DNA of 64,000 nt, from assembly GCA_964036045.1 (NCBI GenBank), contig OZ038383.1, positions 93,256,086 through 93,320,085 on the forward strand, written 5' to 3'. Below, in pieces: positions 33,053-45,552 of this stretch. This DNA is from Eutreptiella sp. 'Long Island Sound 2002'. Its lineage: Eukaryota; Euglenozoa; Euglenophyceae; Eutreptiales; Eutreptiaceae. The position numbers and the translations under genes are program-made. Every line of letters begins with the position of its first letter. Position 1 is the stretch's first letter. Below the pieces are notes generated by a model. The model worked only from the letters and a program-made list of their open reading frames with translations. It was not told where the DNA came from and ran no database searches.

Positions 33053-33888
33053 TGAGGCGCACCAGAACGCGCCCGGGAGGCCGGCCCGCCCGACCCGGCC
33101 AGGAAAGCACGCACACGCAAACACGCACGGGACCCGGGCGTGGCGTCCTCCGACCCGCAAGGGGAGGTGTCGGCGTCCACACGAAACAGCCCCGGTGCAC
33201 CGGCCGAGTCCCCCGTCGAAAGACGGACGGTACGGGAAACCGGACGCGTCAGTGACCGGGTCCACACACGCCAACCACCGCAGCGCACGCAGCCCAAGAC
33301 CGACGCCGGAGGGACCCGCCAGGGACAACCCCATCGCGGGGCCCCGAACGGGTACGACGCGGAGAGCCCAGCGCCCCTGCCTCGGCGGGGGCCAGCGGCA
33401 GGCACAATGAGCCCGGTTCTCGGCCGGCCTCCGCGTGCCCCGCGCAGCCGCCCAGTAAAGCCGGGGGCGCAAGCTCCCGGGGTGGGGAAAGGCACCACGG
33501 CGTCGGGAAAGCCGACCGGAGCACCGAGAGCGACCGGACCGGACGAGGCGCGGCGCACCACGCGGGGCCACGAGGCACGCCAGAGAGGCACGCCGCCGGC
33601 CACAACCAAGGCACACGGACAGGTGCCAAGCAGCGACGGCCGCCGGGTGCCACAAACCCGGAGAGCGCGCACAACACGCAAAGAACCACGGCACACGAAC
33701 AGGTGCCAAGCAACAGCCAACCCACACACCACAAACCCCAGCCAACGAGAAACGGCAACAGCAGCGAAGGAGAGGGGGGCAACCCCAGCCCGGAGGGGGC
33801 CAAGCAAAGCAGAAAGACAAAGCGGCCAAAGGAAAAGGTGAGGCGCACCACAACGCGCCCGGGAGGCCGGCCCGCCCGACCCGGCCAA
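32968..33888 (+). repeat. 137-bp direct repeat, copies 785 bp apart
   Basis: Copies at 32968-33104 and 33753-33888 share GGCAACAGCAGCGAA through GGCCGGCCCGCCCGACCCGG with few differences. The same block occurs inverted in LINE-C near 13570-13740. Confidence 0.85.
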
Positions 33889-33899
33889 GCAAAACACGC

Positions 33900-35692
33900 A
33901 CACCACCGCCGCCAAAGGACCCCAGCCAGGAGTGGCGGGGACCGCCCACCACCAGCGGCAGCGAAACCCAGCCAGGAGTGGCGGGGAGTAGCACACAGGA
34001 ACCTCCGCCAGGAGTGGCGAGGGACCCCAACAACACACCACACACCACCGCCGCCAAAGGACCCCAGCCAGGAGTGGCGGGGACCGCCCACCACCACCGG
34101 AAGCGAAACCCAGCCAGGAGTGGCGGGGAGTAGCACACAGGAACAGCCAGGAGTGGCGAGGGACCAACCACACCACACGCCAGCCACAACCCCACCAACA
34201 CACCAGCGCCACACACCACACACCACACAGCAACGCCGCCAACGGACCCCAGCCAGGAGTGGCGGGGACCGCCCACCACCACCGGAAGCGAAACCCAGCC
34301 AGGAGTGGCGGGGAGTAGCACACAGGAACCTCCGCCAGGAGTGGCGAGGGACCAACCACACCACACACCAGCCACAACCCCACCAACACACCACCGCCAC
34401 ACACCACACACCACAGCAACGCCGCCAACGGACCCCAGCCAGGAGTGGGGGGGACCGCCCACCACCACCGGAAGCGAAACCCAGCCAGGAGTGGCGGGGA
34501 GTAGCACACAGGAACCTCCGCCAGGAGTGGCGAGGGACCAACCACACCACACGCCAGCCACAACCCCACCAACACACCAGCGCCACACACCACACACCAC
34601 ACAGCAACGCCGCCAACGGACCCCAGCCAGGAGTGGCGGGGACCGCCCACCACCACAGGAAGCGAAACCCAGCCAGGAGTGGCGGGGAGTAGCACACAGG
34701 AACAGCCAGGAGTGGCGAGGGACCAACCACACCACACGCCAGCCACAACCCCACCAACACACCAGCGCCACACACCACACACCACACAGCAACGCCGCCA
34801 ACGGACCCCAGCCAGGAGTGGCGGGGACCGCCCACCACCACCGGAAGCGAAACCCAGCCAGGAGTGGCGGGGAGTAGCACACAGGAACCTCCGCCAGGAG
34901 TGGCGAGGGACCAACCACACCACCCACCAGCCACAACCCCACCAACACACCACCGCCACACACCACACACCAAACAGCAACGCCGCCAACGGACCCCAGC
35001 CAGGAGTGGCGGGGACCGCCCACCACCACCGGAAGCGAAACCCAGCCAGGAGTGGCGGGGAGTAGCACACAGGAACCTCCGCCAGGAGTGGCGAGGGACC
35101 AACCACACCACACACCAGCCACAACCCCACCCACACACCACCGCCACACACCACACACCACACACCACACACCACCGCCGCAAGTGGACCCCAGCCAGGA
35201 GTGGCGGGGACCGCCCACCACCACCGGCAGCGAAACCCAGCCAGGAGTGGCGGGGAGTAGCACACAGGAACCTCCGCCAGGAGTGGCGAGGGACCAACCA
35301 CACCACACACCAGCCACAACCCCACCAACACACCACCGCCACGCACCACACACCACACAGCAACGCCGCCAACGGACCCCAGCCAGGAATGGCGGGGTCC
35401 GCCCAACACCACCGGAAGCGAAACCCAGCCAGGAGTGGCGGGGAGTAGCACACAGGAACCTCCGCCAGGAGTGGCGAGGGACCAACCACACCACACACCA
35501 GCCACAACCCCACCAACACACCACCGCCACACACCAGACACCACCGCCGCCGGCAAACCCCAGCCAGGAGTGGCGGGGACCGCCCACAACCACCGGCAGC
35601 GAAACCCAGCCAGGAGTGGCGGGGAGTAGCACACAGGAACCTCTGCCAGGAGTGGCGAGGGACAACCACACCACACACCAGCCACAGAGCAA
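33900..35692 (+). repeat. 186-bp tandem array, about ten units
   Basis: The landmark CCAGCCAGGAGTGGCGGGGA begins near 33921, 34063, 34249, 34435, 34623, 34807, 34996, 35190, 35377 and 35560, giving periods of about 183-194 bp (the first interval is shorter). Each unit also holds GGGGAGTAGCACACAGGAAC and a CCAGGAGTGGCGAGGGACC variant, so a smaller internal repeat is embedded. Units are very similar, suggesting recent homogenisation. Confidence 0.9.
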
Positions 35693-35746
35693 CCGCCAGC
35701 CGAGGGAAGGCAACGGGAGGAACAGCCCGGCAGGCCCCCCCCCCCG

Positions 35747-35783
<37 letters not shown>

Positions 35784-36862
35784 GGGGCGGGCGCGCGAAA
35801 ACAGCCCACAGCCACCAAACCGCCCACCAACAACACAGAAGGGGGCCAAACCCCCCACCCAGAGGGCACCGAAGACAGGACCCCCAAACAGGCACAGGGG
35901 GACCACCCAGCCAAGACCGGCAACACCAAGCCAACGACAGCGGCCCAGCGGAAAAAAAAAAAAGGACACCGAAACAAGCAAAAAAAAAAAAAAAAGCCAG
36001 CAGCCCCCGAAAGAAAGGAGACGGGGGAGAGACCACAAGGCCCGGGACAAGGACACCCAGCAACCGGAAAAAAAAAAAAAAAAAAAAGCGCAAAAAACAC
36101 AACCCGACAACCCAGCCAAGAAGGGCGGGGCACAGCCGAGACCCGGGCGCCCACACCGCACACCGGAACCGGAAACGGCGGGGGGCAAGGGAAACGCGCA
36201 GGAAACCACACAGGTCCCGAAAGCAGGCCCACACCAAAGCCCAACCACGAACACCACAAACAGCCGGCAAAAGAGGGACAACACCACAAACCGAGCCCAA
36301 ACACACCCACCCAAGACCCCAGCCACAACGGGCAGGGGTAAACAAAACCCACGACCAACCGCAACCCGGACCCAACCACAAACGCAAGCCAACAGTAGGA
36401 AACCCAGTGCCCACAGCCCGGGCACTGAGGCAGCCCGTGCCATGCAGGTGACCCGGCCAAACGAGATCCGGAGCCCGGGGGTAAGGCTGCATCCTAAGGC
36501 CTGCGCTGCTTTGGGACTCGAGGCGGAGCGTGCGACACCCAAGCGCCTCGGAACCCTAGTACCAAGAACATGCATGCATGCCTTGGGAACGGGATACGCC
36601 ATGAAGTCCGGTGAACCCCTAGGGTTCCGCCCAAAGGAGGGGACGTGCGCAAGCACGGGGGCCCACCCTCCCGGCGAGACAAGCATGTCACGCTGGCGGC
36701 GATCAGCCCTCCCGGTGTAGCCCGGGGCCGCTTTGTTGGGGGCCAACAGTCAGGTCTAGCGGGATGTAAGCCGCCTCCCCTCTTCACGCGCGGAGCCTCT
36801 TCCTGTTCGTCACAGGGGCGACGCCAGGGGGAACCACGGGGCGCCTCTCCACGACCGAGTGC
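35693..36862 (+). other. LINE-D terminal 3' UTR
   Basis: Collinear with LINE-A 7960-9110. It begins with the run C11-G-A29-G12 (35735-35787) and is T-free from 35654 to 36214. The last ~460 bases are the best conserved part, with GGGACTCGAGGCGGAGCG and ACAGGGGCGACGCCAGGGGG as landmarks. Confidence 0.75.
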
Positions 36863-36882
36863 ACCTACCTACCTACCTACCT
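36863..36882 (+). repeat. (ACCT)5 LINE-D 3' tail
   Basis: Five ACCT units directly follow CGACCGAGTGC, as in LINE-A (four units). Sequence beyond 36882 is unrelated to that after 9126. Confidence 0.8.
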
Positions 36883-37053
36883 CCGGAGGGTGCCAAAAAA
36901 CGCCCAAAACAGCTATATTTGCACTTTTGAACACATAAATGTTGATTAAAGTGATACGGCCGTGCTTTCATGTGATTTCATGCTCTTTATTGTAGAGTTT
37001 GTCAAGAAAATTAGTATTTCTTACTGTAGCTGGTTTTGGGGATTTTTGGACCC

Positions 37054-38674
37054 CTAAAATCCCAGGTGCTCCACACATTCGGCAATTGCTGCCGAAACAG
37101 GAGAAACAACATGAGAGACATGTGAAAATAATTCACTGCGCCGCACAAGAACATCATCGCCCATTTGCGTATTAATTTCCTCACGAATACTCTCCAAATC
37201 ACGGCGTAACTCTTGCACTTGAAAATTCGAACCATCACAAGCCGTGGTTGAATCCACACTCGAATCACCAACCGGCCCCCGTTTGAAACTAGAGCCTTTC
37301 TCCAAAAAAGGGACACGCGAGACCACCATGGCATTCTCCTCTTTCAAATGTGAAAATTCAACGTATGGAACATATGTTTGACATTTCATTGAGAATGCAT
37401 TCACACGCTCCTTGAGTTGGGCAACTTCCTCAAGAGATGCAAGCTTAGGAATCATTTTCTTCACTTCACCGACACCATTGGAATTCGTTTGAGTGATTTT
37501 GAATGATGAATCAACCCCGTCCATGCGCCGACACAACTCCTCAATGTTGGAGGGAATTGTGTCATATTTTTTGATGGCATTTGTCATTTGTTGTTGTATT
37601 CCTTGTGCACTCGGTATGGCGGCATTCTAGCTTGCACTTCCTGTAAGACAGTAGAAGAAGGTGTATTGAAAGACGATGCCTCCAAAGCTAAAATGTGTGG
37701 GTCATATGCACCAACGCGCGAAGACAATTGATCCACATCCGATTGAATTTTCAAACATTCACGTTGCTTCTCCGAACGGATACCACGCATGTCTTGAGCA
37801 AATTGGTGTGTGAAACCCTCAACCTTTTGACGCAAGTCACTCAATTCTTGACGGAGTACCCTAATACTAGCAGTTTCATCACATGCAGTGGTCATTGCAT
37901 GGCGCAAAGTGGAAATTTCATCCAAACAAGGTGTTTGTACCTCCTCAATCCTTTGACCCAAAGTGGTAACATGAGAATTCAAATCCCTATGAAATTGATC
38001 TTGAAGGCGTGACAAGCGTGATAAAAAATAAACACGTTCTTCCTCCAAAATCGATTGTAATGAATCGCGTGACACATATGAGCTAGTAACATCACGGCGA
38101 ATTCCAACAAGTTGAGAACGAAACTCCTCTCGAGAATTTTGGATATCATGCTCCTGCCCTTGGATTTCTTTTTGGAGATGTTGAGGGTGTTGTTCATACT
38201 CCTCCATTTTGGAGCGCACACCATGCAAAGAACTTGAATGTGATTCAACAACTTGATGTATACTATCCACAAATTGTCCCAAGTTATTGCCAACCGACAC
38301 GACTCGCTGGATGTCCTCGGAATGTCCATTGAAAGCCGATTGCGTAGTTGGTGGGAACCCACTATATTGTCAATCGTGGTCGCCAGACTCAATAATAACT
38401 CTTGCGCCGCCCCATCTAATTGTGAATTAGTTCAAACAGCGTGCACCATTTCCACCGGAATACCCTCGGGAGTCACGAACCGAATTTATTCCACCCCTTC
38501 TTCCCCAAATGCCCACCTTTGATGATGAACACCATGTGAGTCTCCATGATCTCCTTGTTGATGCTGTGGAAATGCCAATTGCCGTGACAGACTTTCGAGA
38601 GTAGGTAAGCTCCCAACATAAGAAAGCCGAGCCGGTTCGGCTTCCCGTAGTGGACCATCGTGCTCAATATTCAA
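37054..38674 (-). pseudogene. Degenerate coiled-coil ORF, family unknown
   Basis: AT-richer than its surroundings. Three minus-strand pieces read as one long protein: 38674 to about 38300 (two in-frame stops), 38300-37584 and 37587-37054, the last two overlapping at ATGA. The central piece is strongly heptad-like (IHQVVESHSSSLHGVRSKME, LRQELSDLRQKVEGFTHQFA), and the end continues with LRRDLESIREEINTQMGDDV. Length and coiled coil would suit the Gag of a retroelement or a structural protein, but no zinc knuckle or polymerase is nearby. Two frameshifts and two stops make it a pseudogene. Confidence 0.45.
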
Positions 38675-39706
38675 AACATCACGTCCTGGCGGTGTCTGAA
38701 TTCCTCCAACATACAGCTATCGATTTTTACCGAAATCAATTCGTTGACCATAAAGTCGATTGAAAAATAAAATTCCAATACCTCGCACTTCCTCGTACTC
38801 GTTCTGATATCGCAATGGGCTCACGATCGATATCCCACAGTATGAGCAGAACCTAATCTGCTACCATGCACGATAGCTGCGCCTCGACACCCAGAACACC
38901 ACAAAACTGCGTCAAAACATACTGGATGATAACAGTCTGCATCGGCAAAGAGTCCTGAATAATAGTACATTTATTGGAGTCAAAACTGTCCTGTATAGAC
39001 AATTCGGCAATCAGCTGAAATGCCTCTACATTATGTTCATGATTCACACCGATCAATGACTCCCCACATCTTTTTATCCTCCTATCAAGCAAACACCAAC
39101 ATGGAATCATCATCCCAAGATAGAATGGACATAGTCTACTTGCCTGGGCCTCCTACAGCTACAGCCACGGCTTGTGAGCGGAGTGGGTCGTGGCCTCACG
39201 GTGGAACCCAGGCCTCTTTTTCTTTGCTTTCTGAGTATCTGATAATTTTTCGGCATACCACGTTTGTTATGCTGTGCTGCGCATGTATCAGTCCCATGTG
39301 ATTTTTTGTCAGTTTGTCCCTGTGTGTAGAGCAACCACCCCCAGGTCCAATCTTGTGAGGGGAGTGTAGAGGGACAGTCATACAAAGCGCAGCATGTCGC
39401 GGTCGCAGCAGAGCAGATACATAGAATTAACATTTTGCGTGAATCTGTGTACGATTTTCTGTTGCTGGTTGCTTACTATTCATGCATTATTAAATGATCA
39501 TGTGTTATGCCTATTTTCATAGGCATACAACAAGATCACTATCAAACTATGATCTTCTTTGCCATGTCTCATTGAGTCTATCTGCCGTGCCAATCACTGA
39601 GGTTGCAGAAGGAGACGGTGTCGGTAATCCAAAATCATTTTACGGAGGCAAAACGTATTTTGCAGCTGGGCTGAAGATTTGACAAAACCTACGGTTTCAT
39701 TACATC
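38675..39706. other. No recognisable gene
   Basis: About 1 kb of mid-GC sequence. Frames are short and I see no motif or clear repeat on either strand. Confidence 0.5.
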
Positions 39707-41890
39707 TCCAGTCTGCCTATCCTCTACTGTGCTAACTCTCTGTTGTAGGTGGATTTCATCCGCGGTGGGGGTTATGAGAGTTGTTTGGTTGTCACCTGTG
39801 GCCTGACCCATTTAACCCCTGTGTTTCCCTTCAACAAAGAAATCACAGGGGAACAGACTGTGACAATGGTTCGAGCACTACGGGGCACCTAAGGAGGTGC
39901 ACTCTGACGAAGATGTAAGTATCCGGAGTGACACCTGATGGTACAAGCGGGTACTAGACGTCCTGAACGTCCATGTAACTACAGGTGTGCGCTACACTCA
40001 CATTTCCAACCGTCTGTGGGAGATACAGAGCCGTGTGGTGGAGCAGAACCTGAGGATTCTGATGAAACAAGAACGTACCAAACATTAGGTACGCTTGTTA
40101 CCCTGTGCTCTCCTAACCAAGAACCCTCAGGAGAGTTCCTCAACTGACTCTTCCCCCCACGAGCTGCTCCAAGGGGGGCATTGTGCTTTGTTTTTAAAAA
40201 CCGCTTTCGGAGAGGACTACAAGAGCTCTGTAGGGGACTGCCTGGAACAAAGGCAGGACCTGGCTAACCTAGCTAGAGCTAACCTGAAACACGTTCGAGA
40301 ACATGAGTCAACTAGGCGTAAACGCACGAGGCGTCCTGCCAGTTTCAAAGTAGGAGACCTGGTGCTTGTACACCACTCGTGATTGCCCACTTGGCCCCGC
40401 ACGCTGTTTGCAGGACCCTTTCTTTGGGCCTTACCGCATTCTAAAGATAAATGGATCCAGTATCCATGTGAGGTGCAGTCCCCGCCGACGTGGAGAGCTG
40501 CTGTGTGCACCTAAACAGCTGAGACATTGCCACTCTCCTGACGAACTGTCCGGGGATGAGTGACGTCTGCCTGACAGAGAGGTCGAGCATATCGACCTGG
40601 AGAACGCTGCCAACCCGGAGGAGGCAGACGAACTCAAAAAAATCACTGCCGATGAGATGGCAGTCAACAGCTACTACGTGGTTGCAGGTATTGCACGCCA
40701 CGAGTATAAACAGGGCTGGAAAATCCTTACCCTGTGGGACGGTCATGGGCTATCTGAGGCAACCTGGGAGCCCATGTCAGCCTTTATACAGCCGGATGGG
40801 AGTATCCATCCCATCTTTCGTTCCTACCTCGTTGAGAACAACGAGGGACAGCTACTAACCCGTGCTGAGACCCTGTCCCAGCACAAAAAGAAAAACTAAA
40901 CACCTCGTGCCTATCTATTTATTGTTCCCAACCGAGCTGAGGAGCTTGCAAGCTCCGAGAGGCGGTGGTATACCCCAGACATCCCCTCCTACCGTTGGGA
41001 GTCTCCTTTGGGCCACTCCTGCAGGAGTATAGCCTCCCCCCGGAGGTATACTTCCCCCTCACCGAGGAGAGAAACACTGGGGGTCATCGGAATACCACCA
41101 GGCCGCTTATCTTGTTTGCAGCCCAATGGTCGGTGAGTCCTATTGCCCCAGCCTCGGACCGTGCCATCATCCTGCACAGTGTAGTACCAAGAACCTGCCC
41201 ACGCACTGGACTAGGTACCCGTGGGGTTGGATCAGTTTGCGCCCTGCTCCTGCCCTGGTTGTGCCCTGCACTTCCATGCCTGTGGGTACCGGCCTGACCC
41301 AGATGGCTGCTTATCAGGTTTGCAGCCACTCAGCAAGTGAGTGTTTTTTTGACCACGTGTTGAATGGGATATTCCCTACTGTGATGACCTTGGGGAGCCA
41401 AGGAAAAGCGGTGGCTTCCTAAACCAGGGGGGGATGGCAAGCAAGGCTTCGGAGACAAGGTGTGTCCACCGTCCTTGGGGACAAGCGCCCCCACAGTTAG
41501 GACCCCTAACTGGTCAAGACCCATGGGGTTCTACCCGTCTTGGCAGTGTTACCATACCCCTAAGTGTGCTACGTATGTCTGTGTGTGTCTCACTTCTCTC
41601 CCCAGCGTGGCCGCCATCATCGGCCTTCATGGATGTCGGACCGAAGGTCCTAGTCAGCTACTGGTACCACTACCAGTCCTATGGCGCCCAATTGCTGTGC
41701 TGGCGCCTAACCTTTGGAAAAACGGCAAAAGCCCTACCTACTAGAGGGGAGGGGTGGCCAAGTGTGCTAAGGGCATACAAAACGCCCAATTTTCCGGAGG
41801 CAAAAAGCTTACACACTCCGCTGCGCGCGAGGAAAAGCACGCGGAGCAGCAGACACCACTACACTACAGTCACTAATGCCAGCACCAGCC
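39707..41890 (+). mobile_element. Ty3-2 truncated copy (integrase 3' end, chromodomain, 3' region)
   Basis: Aligns with 51300-53335 of the longer Ty3-2 copy. It starts inside integrase (GTGGATTTCATCCGC at about 39748), with a ~13-base deletion near 39864 and several frame breaks. Identity of the 3' non-coding part is clear at 41756-41820 versus 53212-53280. It lies upstream of, and in the same orientation as, the longer copy, so the two may be a tandem pair sharing a terminal repeat at 41-42 kb, but I could not define LTR ends. Confidence 0.75.
40095..40899 (+). pseudogene. Ty3-2 copy 1: integrase C-terminus plus chromodomain
   Basis: Pieces in two frames give PHELLQGGHCALFLKTAFGE and RPASFKVGDLVLVHHS (integrase C-terminal barrel). 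After a shift near 40380 follow FFGPYRILKINGSSIHVRCS, a TGA at 40561-40563, and in the same frame a chromodomain-like end, YYVVAGIARHEYKQGWKILT then GLSEATWEPMSAF. The 52165 copy has a stop (TAG) at exactly the same codon. The integrase active-site Asp/Glu region is incomplete here. It ends at TAA 40897-40899. Confidence 0.75.
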
Positions 41891-43842
41891 TTCGAAGGTA
41901 GGGTTGGCACAAGCACACTCAGCCACTACCAAGCCTGCTGACCCTAACCGCTACACCCTCTGCTGGATGGCGTGTCAGAGAGTTCTCAAGCCCTACTGGC
42001 CCCCTTGTTTAGGGACAACCGAACACAGCGCCACGAGGGTGTTACCGCCAGACAGAGACGCCCTCGCGCGTTTCTCTGCCAGGGCTTCCAGGGAGTGCAC
42101 TTGTATGTTGCGCGCACAGCGTGTAGTAAGGGTGGTACATGAAGAAGTGGTTCAGTCCTCGCCATTCCTGGCTGAGGCTCATTTTGATTTTGTGATCTGC
42201 CCCCTTTTGAGCTGGGCCACCAACTGCACAAATCACCCTGTACCTTTCCCACCTGAGAAGAGGGGCAGATGCAGGACACTTTGAGGCTCAGGAACCTAAC
42301 CAACCTCGCCGTATTATACGGGTCTTCGGCTGGAAAATAATACATTGTCCCCAAACTGTCCTATCAAGCAAGGAAGCGTTAAGGACTCCAACCGTTCTCT
42401 TACAGAACGTAGGGCGGAGCCCTGGGTACCCTAACAAGAGTTTTAACGCGTGCACAGCGCATGGCGTACAGCCCTTTAATGCATCATGCAGCATGCAGGG
42501 AAGGGAGAAGAGTCGAAGACAATGTTTTTCCTACTTTTTATCCCATCATTTAACAATCAAAACGCAAACTCAACCAGGAGGTGAGTTCCTCCTGGGCCTA
42601 GTCACCTTACTCACCATGCATCGTGTGAATCCCGTGAGACAACGAGCGCAAGGACAACCCTAAGCGTTTGAACAACCCTACAACGATTTACCACAACCCT
42701 AATCGGTTAATGCGTCGTGTGTATTTCACTTCTTCCACTGTCCACCCACAGGAGAGAAGGCAAGATGAACGGCTACGGCACAACGCAAAACGAAGCTAAA
42801 CGTCTAAAGCAACCCTACTTTAACGTGACGGCAAACACGGGCACGCCCAAGTCCTTTCCTTTCCACTTCTGCAGACAAGGGAGGAGTGAGGGAGGGCCCA
42901 ATGAAAGCAGAACAATGCGTGAATGTTGACATTTAGCACATGCATCGTGAGCACGGCGCCTACTCTAACCCTGCGTGCGCCCTGCGCGCCCGATTCGTTT
43001 GGCATACCTTTGATTTCCGGTTTTGCGTGTGCAGAACAAGGATGGAAGAACCCACACCCTCAGTAAGAAAACGTCACTGCCATGTCTTTCTTGGAGGGCT
43101 GGATCCAGGCCAAGCCCCCCTTAAAACCCTTTTGTTGATGCTAGGACTAACTTGAGTATTTCTATCTCTCTTTTGAAGCCTAAAGTACACTTTCTCAAAG
43201 TAACTAGGGTTGTAACCCTAGCCCCCCATGAAGTGCACCCCTACCACTCAACTGAGCGGAGGTATCATCCTTCATGGAGGATATACCGAAATAAAATAGG
43301 CATTTCATGCTTTAGGCCTTGGAGGTTAAGCCTAGTGGTCTCCCACCCCAAGACCCCTATACTCAATTGTTTCTACGGCTTATTGTGGTTCTACTTTCTA
43401 ACTGTTTCTGAATTCAATTGCTTGGCCAAGTCATATTCTGTGTCTGAGCTGACACCTATGCCCCACATTCCTAACCAGCACCATTTCACCCAAAAGAGTG
43501 CACATGAAGTGCTTGATGCTATCTTCGAGGCTAGAGTCGTCCAGTTTTCATATAAAATCTTTTGTATTATCCATTTGTGATTGAATCTTTGTGTTTATAC
43601 CTGCTTTGTCTATCTGCAGCCCTTCTGTGTTACACTGGATTTCAAACTATTCATTGACTCGATCCACATCCTGTTCTTGCTCTACTTGCTCCTTTGGTTT
43701 TGGGAATTCACCAACAAAGACCTGCAGAATTTCATCAAAATCTATAGGGCACTAATCAAGGACATCCTTCCGGTAGCAGAGGCAAACCCTGAGAACCTTT
43801 CGAACCGACTCTGAGCAGAAGCACAAGAAAAACACACTGAAC
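41891..43842. other. Region upstream of Ty3-2 gag
   Basis: It would contain the leader of the longer Ty3-2 copy. I could not identify an LTR end, a primer-binding site or a gene here. Frames at 43152-43814 have no recognisable motif. Confidence 0.45.
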
Positions 43843-45552
43843 ATGTCCTACCGAACCTGGCCAATCAGAAGTGTACAAGTTCAACTATCTCACACAGTGA
43901 GGGAACCGCCACTCAGAGCAGCATCTGGGTCTCAGGAACATCCAGAGCACACAAGGGTGGAACTAAATACACCCAGAACAATCCCATTAACCATGGAAAC
44001 CTTAGCGGCCCATGGTGAAGACAGCCTGCAAAGGCTCCGCAGGCGTGTCGAAGCTTCCATCGCCCGGTCGGCATGTCCAGCTTCGTCTTCTTCCAAACTT
44101 GGAGTTGGTCCTGAAGAACAAGAGGACCTACGAAGGAGGATGGACAAGTTCATGCTCCACGAAGAGTACCACAAGTCCACCGTAGGAGAAGATGGAGAAA
44201 TACCTCTTGATGCTCTCGGGTCGCCGCCCCAAACTGAGATGGGCTCCTTCCTCTATTCTGGGCCATCTACAGACATGGCGGACACAGTATCACTACCAAG
44301 ACGACCGAGAGTACACGAACACCCGAGAGCAAGGCATCCAGAACTTTCGATAGTGGATCCTCTCCGCCCAGAGCCCACCCATGGGGCTCTGGATTGTACG
44401 GCCGAAGTTTTGGCCAAACTTCTATCCTGATCGGAAGACCCGGGTGTGACAGCTCTGTCAGAGGCTGTCAAGGCAAAATTGGGTATCACTGAACCCTTAC
44501 CCAAGCCAGCGCTACTCTCACCTTCACCAGGATTGAGCACGTTGGCTGATGGTCTAAAAAGATCAAGGGTGTCCAGGTTGCTACCCAAGGTCACTTGCCC
44601 CAGCCCTTTTCACCATCGCGCCAGGACAGTCCCTATTGCTGAACTACAGGACGTGCCGGTGACGGAGACTGAGAAAAGAGGGCTGTCAGCCCTGGCACCT
44701 CTTGCCGGCGTATCACCTTCTGGCCTAACTCCGGGGGCCGGGAAGACGGGCAGACCTATTGCCAAGGCGAACATCCAGGTGGAACTGCCAGAGTTCAACC
44801 CCAAAAGTGTGCCCAAATGGGCAGAAGAATTTGCTGAGTTTCTTTTGCTGACTGGCCGATCCCATGTGGATGTGGCCACCAAATGCTCACTGCTGAAACG
44901 CTCATGCAAAAAGAAATTTTTGCAAAAACAGGTGAAACAGATTGTGAAAACCTGTTCCACCTGGGCAGAGGTACTCCAGTGGCTGGAGAAAACGTTCCCA
45001 GTCTATGAGACTGACCTCAGTGTGCGCACACAGATAGAGGAGCTATCTATGCTCCCTGAGTTTCCTTCCGCTGCGTGAATCTCTGAATACCTGTGCGACC
45101 TGGAGTATCTGTTTTCACGGATGAACGTGGGCTCCTACGGAGGCACTGAGCCCCACCTGTGGCTCATGAGTAAGATCCCCCAACGCACGTGGGATGATTG
45201 CCGCTCTACCTCTGAGAGGAAGAGTCGGACCCACTCGTACGATGAACTGGTGGACCTTCTGATTGAGCTAGCTCTTGAGAGGGAGAATGACTCCCACATG
45301 GATAAATTCCTCAAGAACCACTTGGGTCGAGGGGGTAACCCTACCCCCCAACGTGGCGAAGGGATAGGGCCTAAAAATCCCACTAACGCCAACCAGGGAG
45401 GTGGTAAAGGAAGGGGTAACCTACGTGCCATGAATGAGGTTAAAGCTGATGCAGGTACACCCCCTTTGTTCTACTGCAAACCTGTCAATGACAAGGGGGG
45501 GCCTTGTCATGCCCCTGACTGCCATCAACGCATAGCTGTATGCTGCAGATGA
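43843..45552 (+). pseudogene. Ty3-2 Gag
   Basis: One frame throughout, broken by TGA at 44428-44430 and 45076-45078. It has charged helices (EDSLQRLRRRVEASIARSAC), then the capsid-like part VELPEFNPKSVPKWAEEFAE, CSLLKRSCKKKFLQKQVKQI, TWAEVLQWLEKTFPVYETDL and LMSKIPQRTWDDCRSTSERK. It ends with a Gly-rich basic linker and the start of a Cys/His cluster (YCKPVNDKGGPCHAPDCH). This layout is that of Ty3/gypsy Gag. The in-frame TGA codons could each come from one transition in CGA or TGG. Confidence 0.75.

Larger units (their letters stand above)
31399..36882 (+). mobile_element. LINE-D, 3' region only
   Basis: The same LINE family as LINE-A: 35700-36882 matches 7960-9126, including the terminal ACCT tail. 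Upstream come a 186-bp tandem array (33900-35692), a duplicated 137-bp block and a 1,654-base T-free stretch. No endonuclease, RT or RNase H is present. Frames of more than 1,000 codons exist on the minus strand (for example 31234-36492) only because A and T are so scarce on one strand. They are not called. Confidence 0.7.

Noticed and set aside
31234-36746. Minus-strand frames of 1,752, 1,687 and 1,165 codons
   Set aside because: The opposite strand is nearly or fully T-free here, so stop codons cannot occur. The three frames overlap one another and encode only Cys/Trp/Leu-rich low complexity.
43152-43814. Plus-strand frames upstream of Ty3-2 gag as coding
   Set aside because: Composition and lack of motifs fit the leader sequence of the element.
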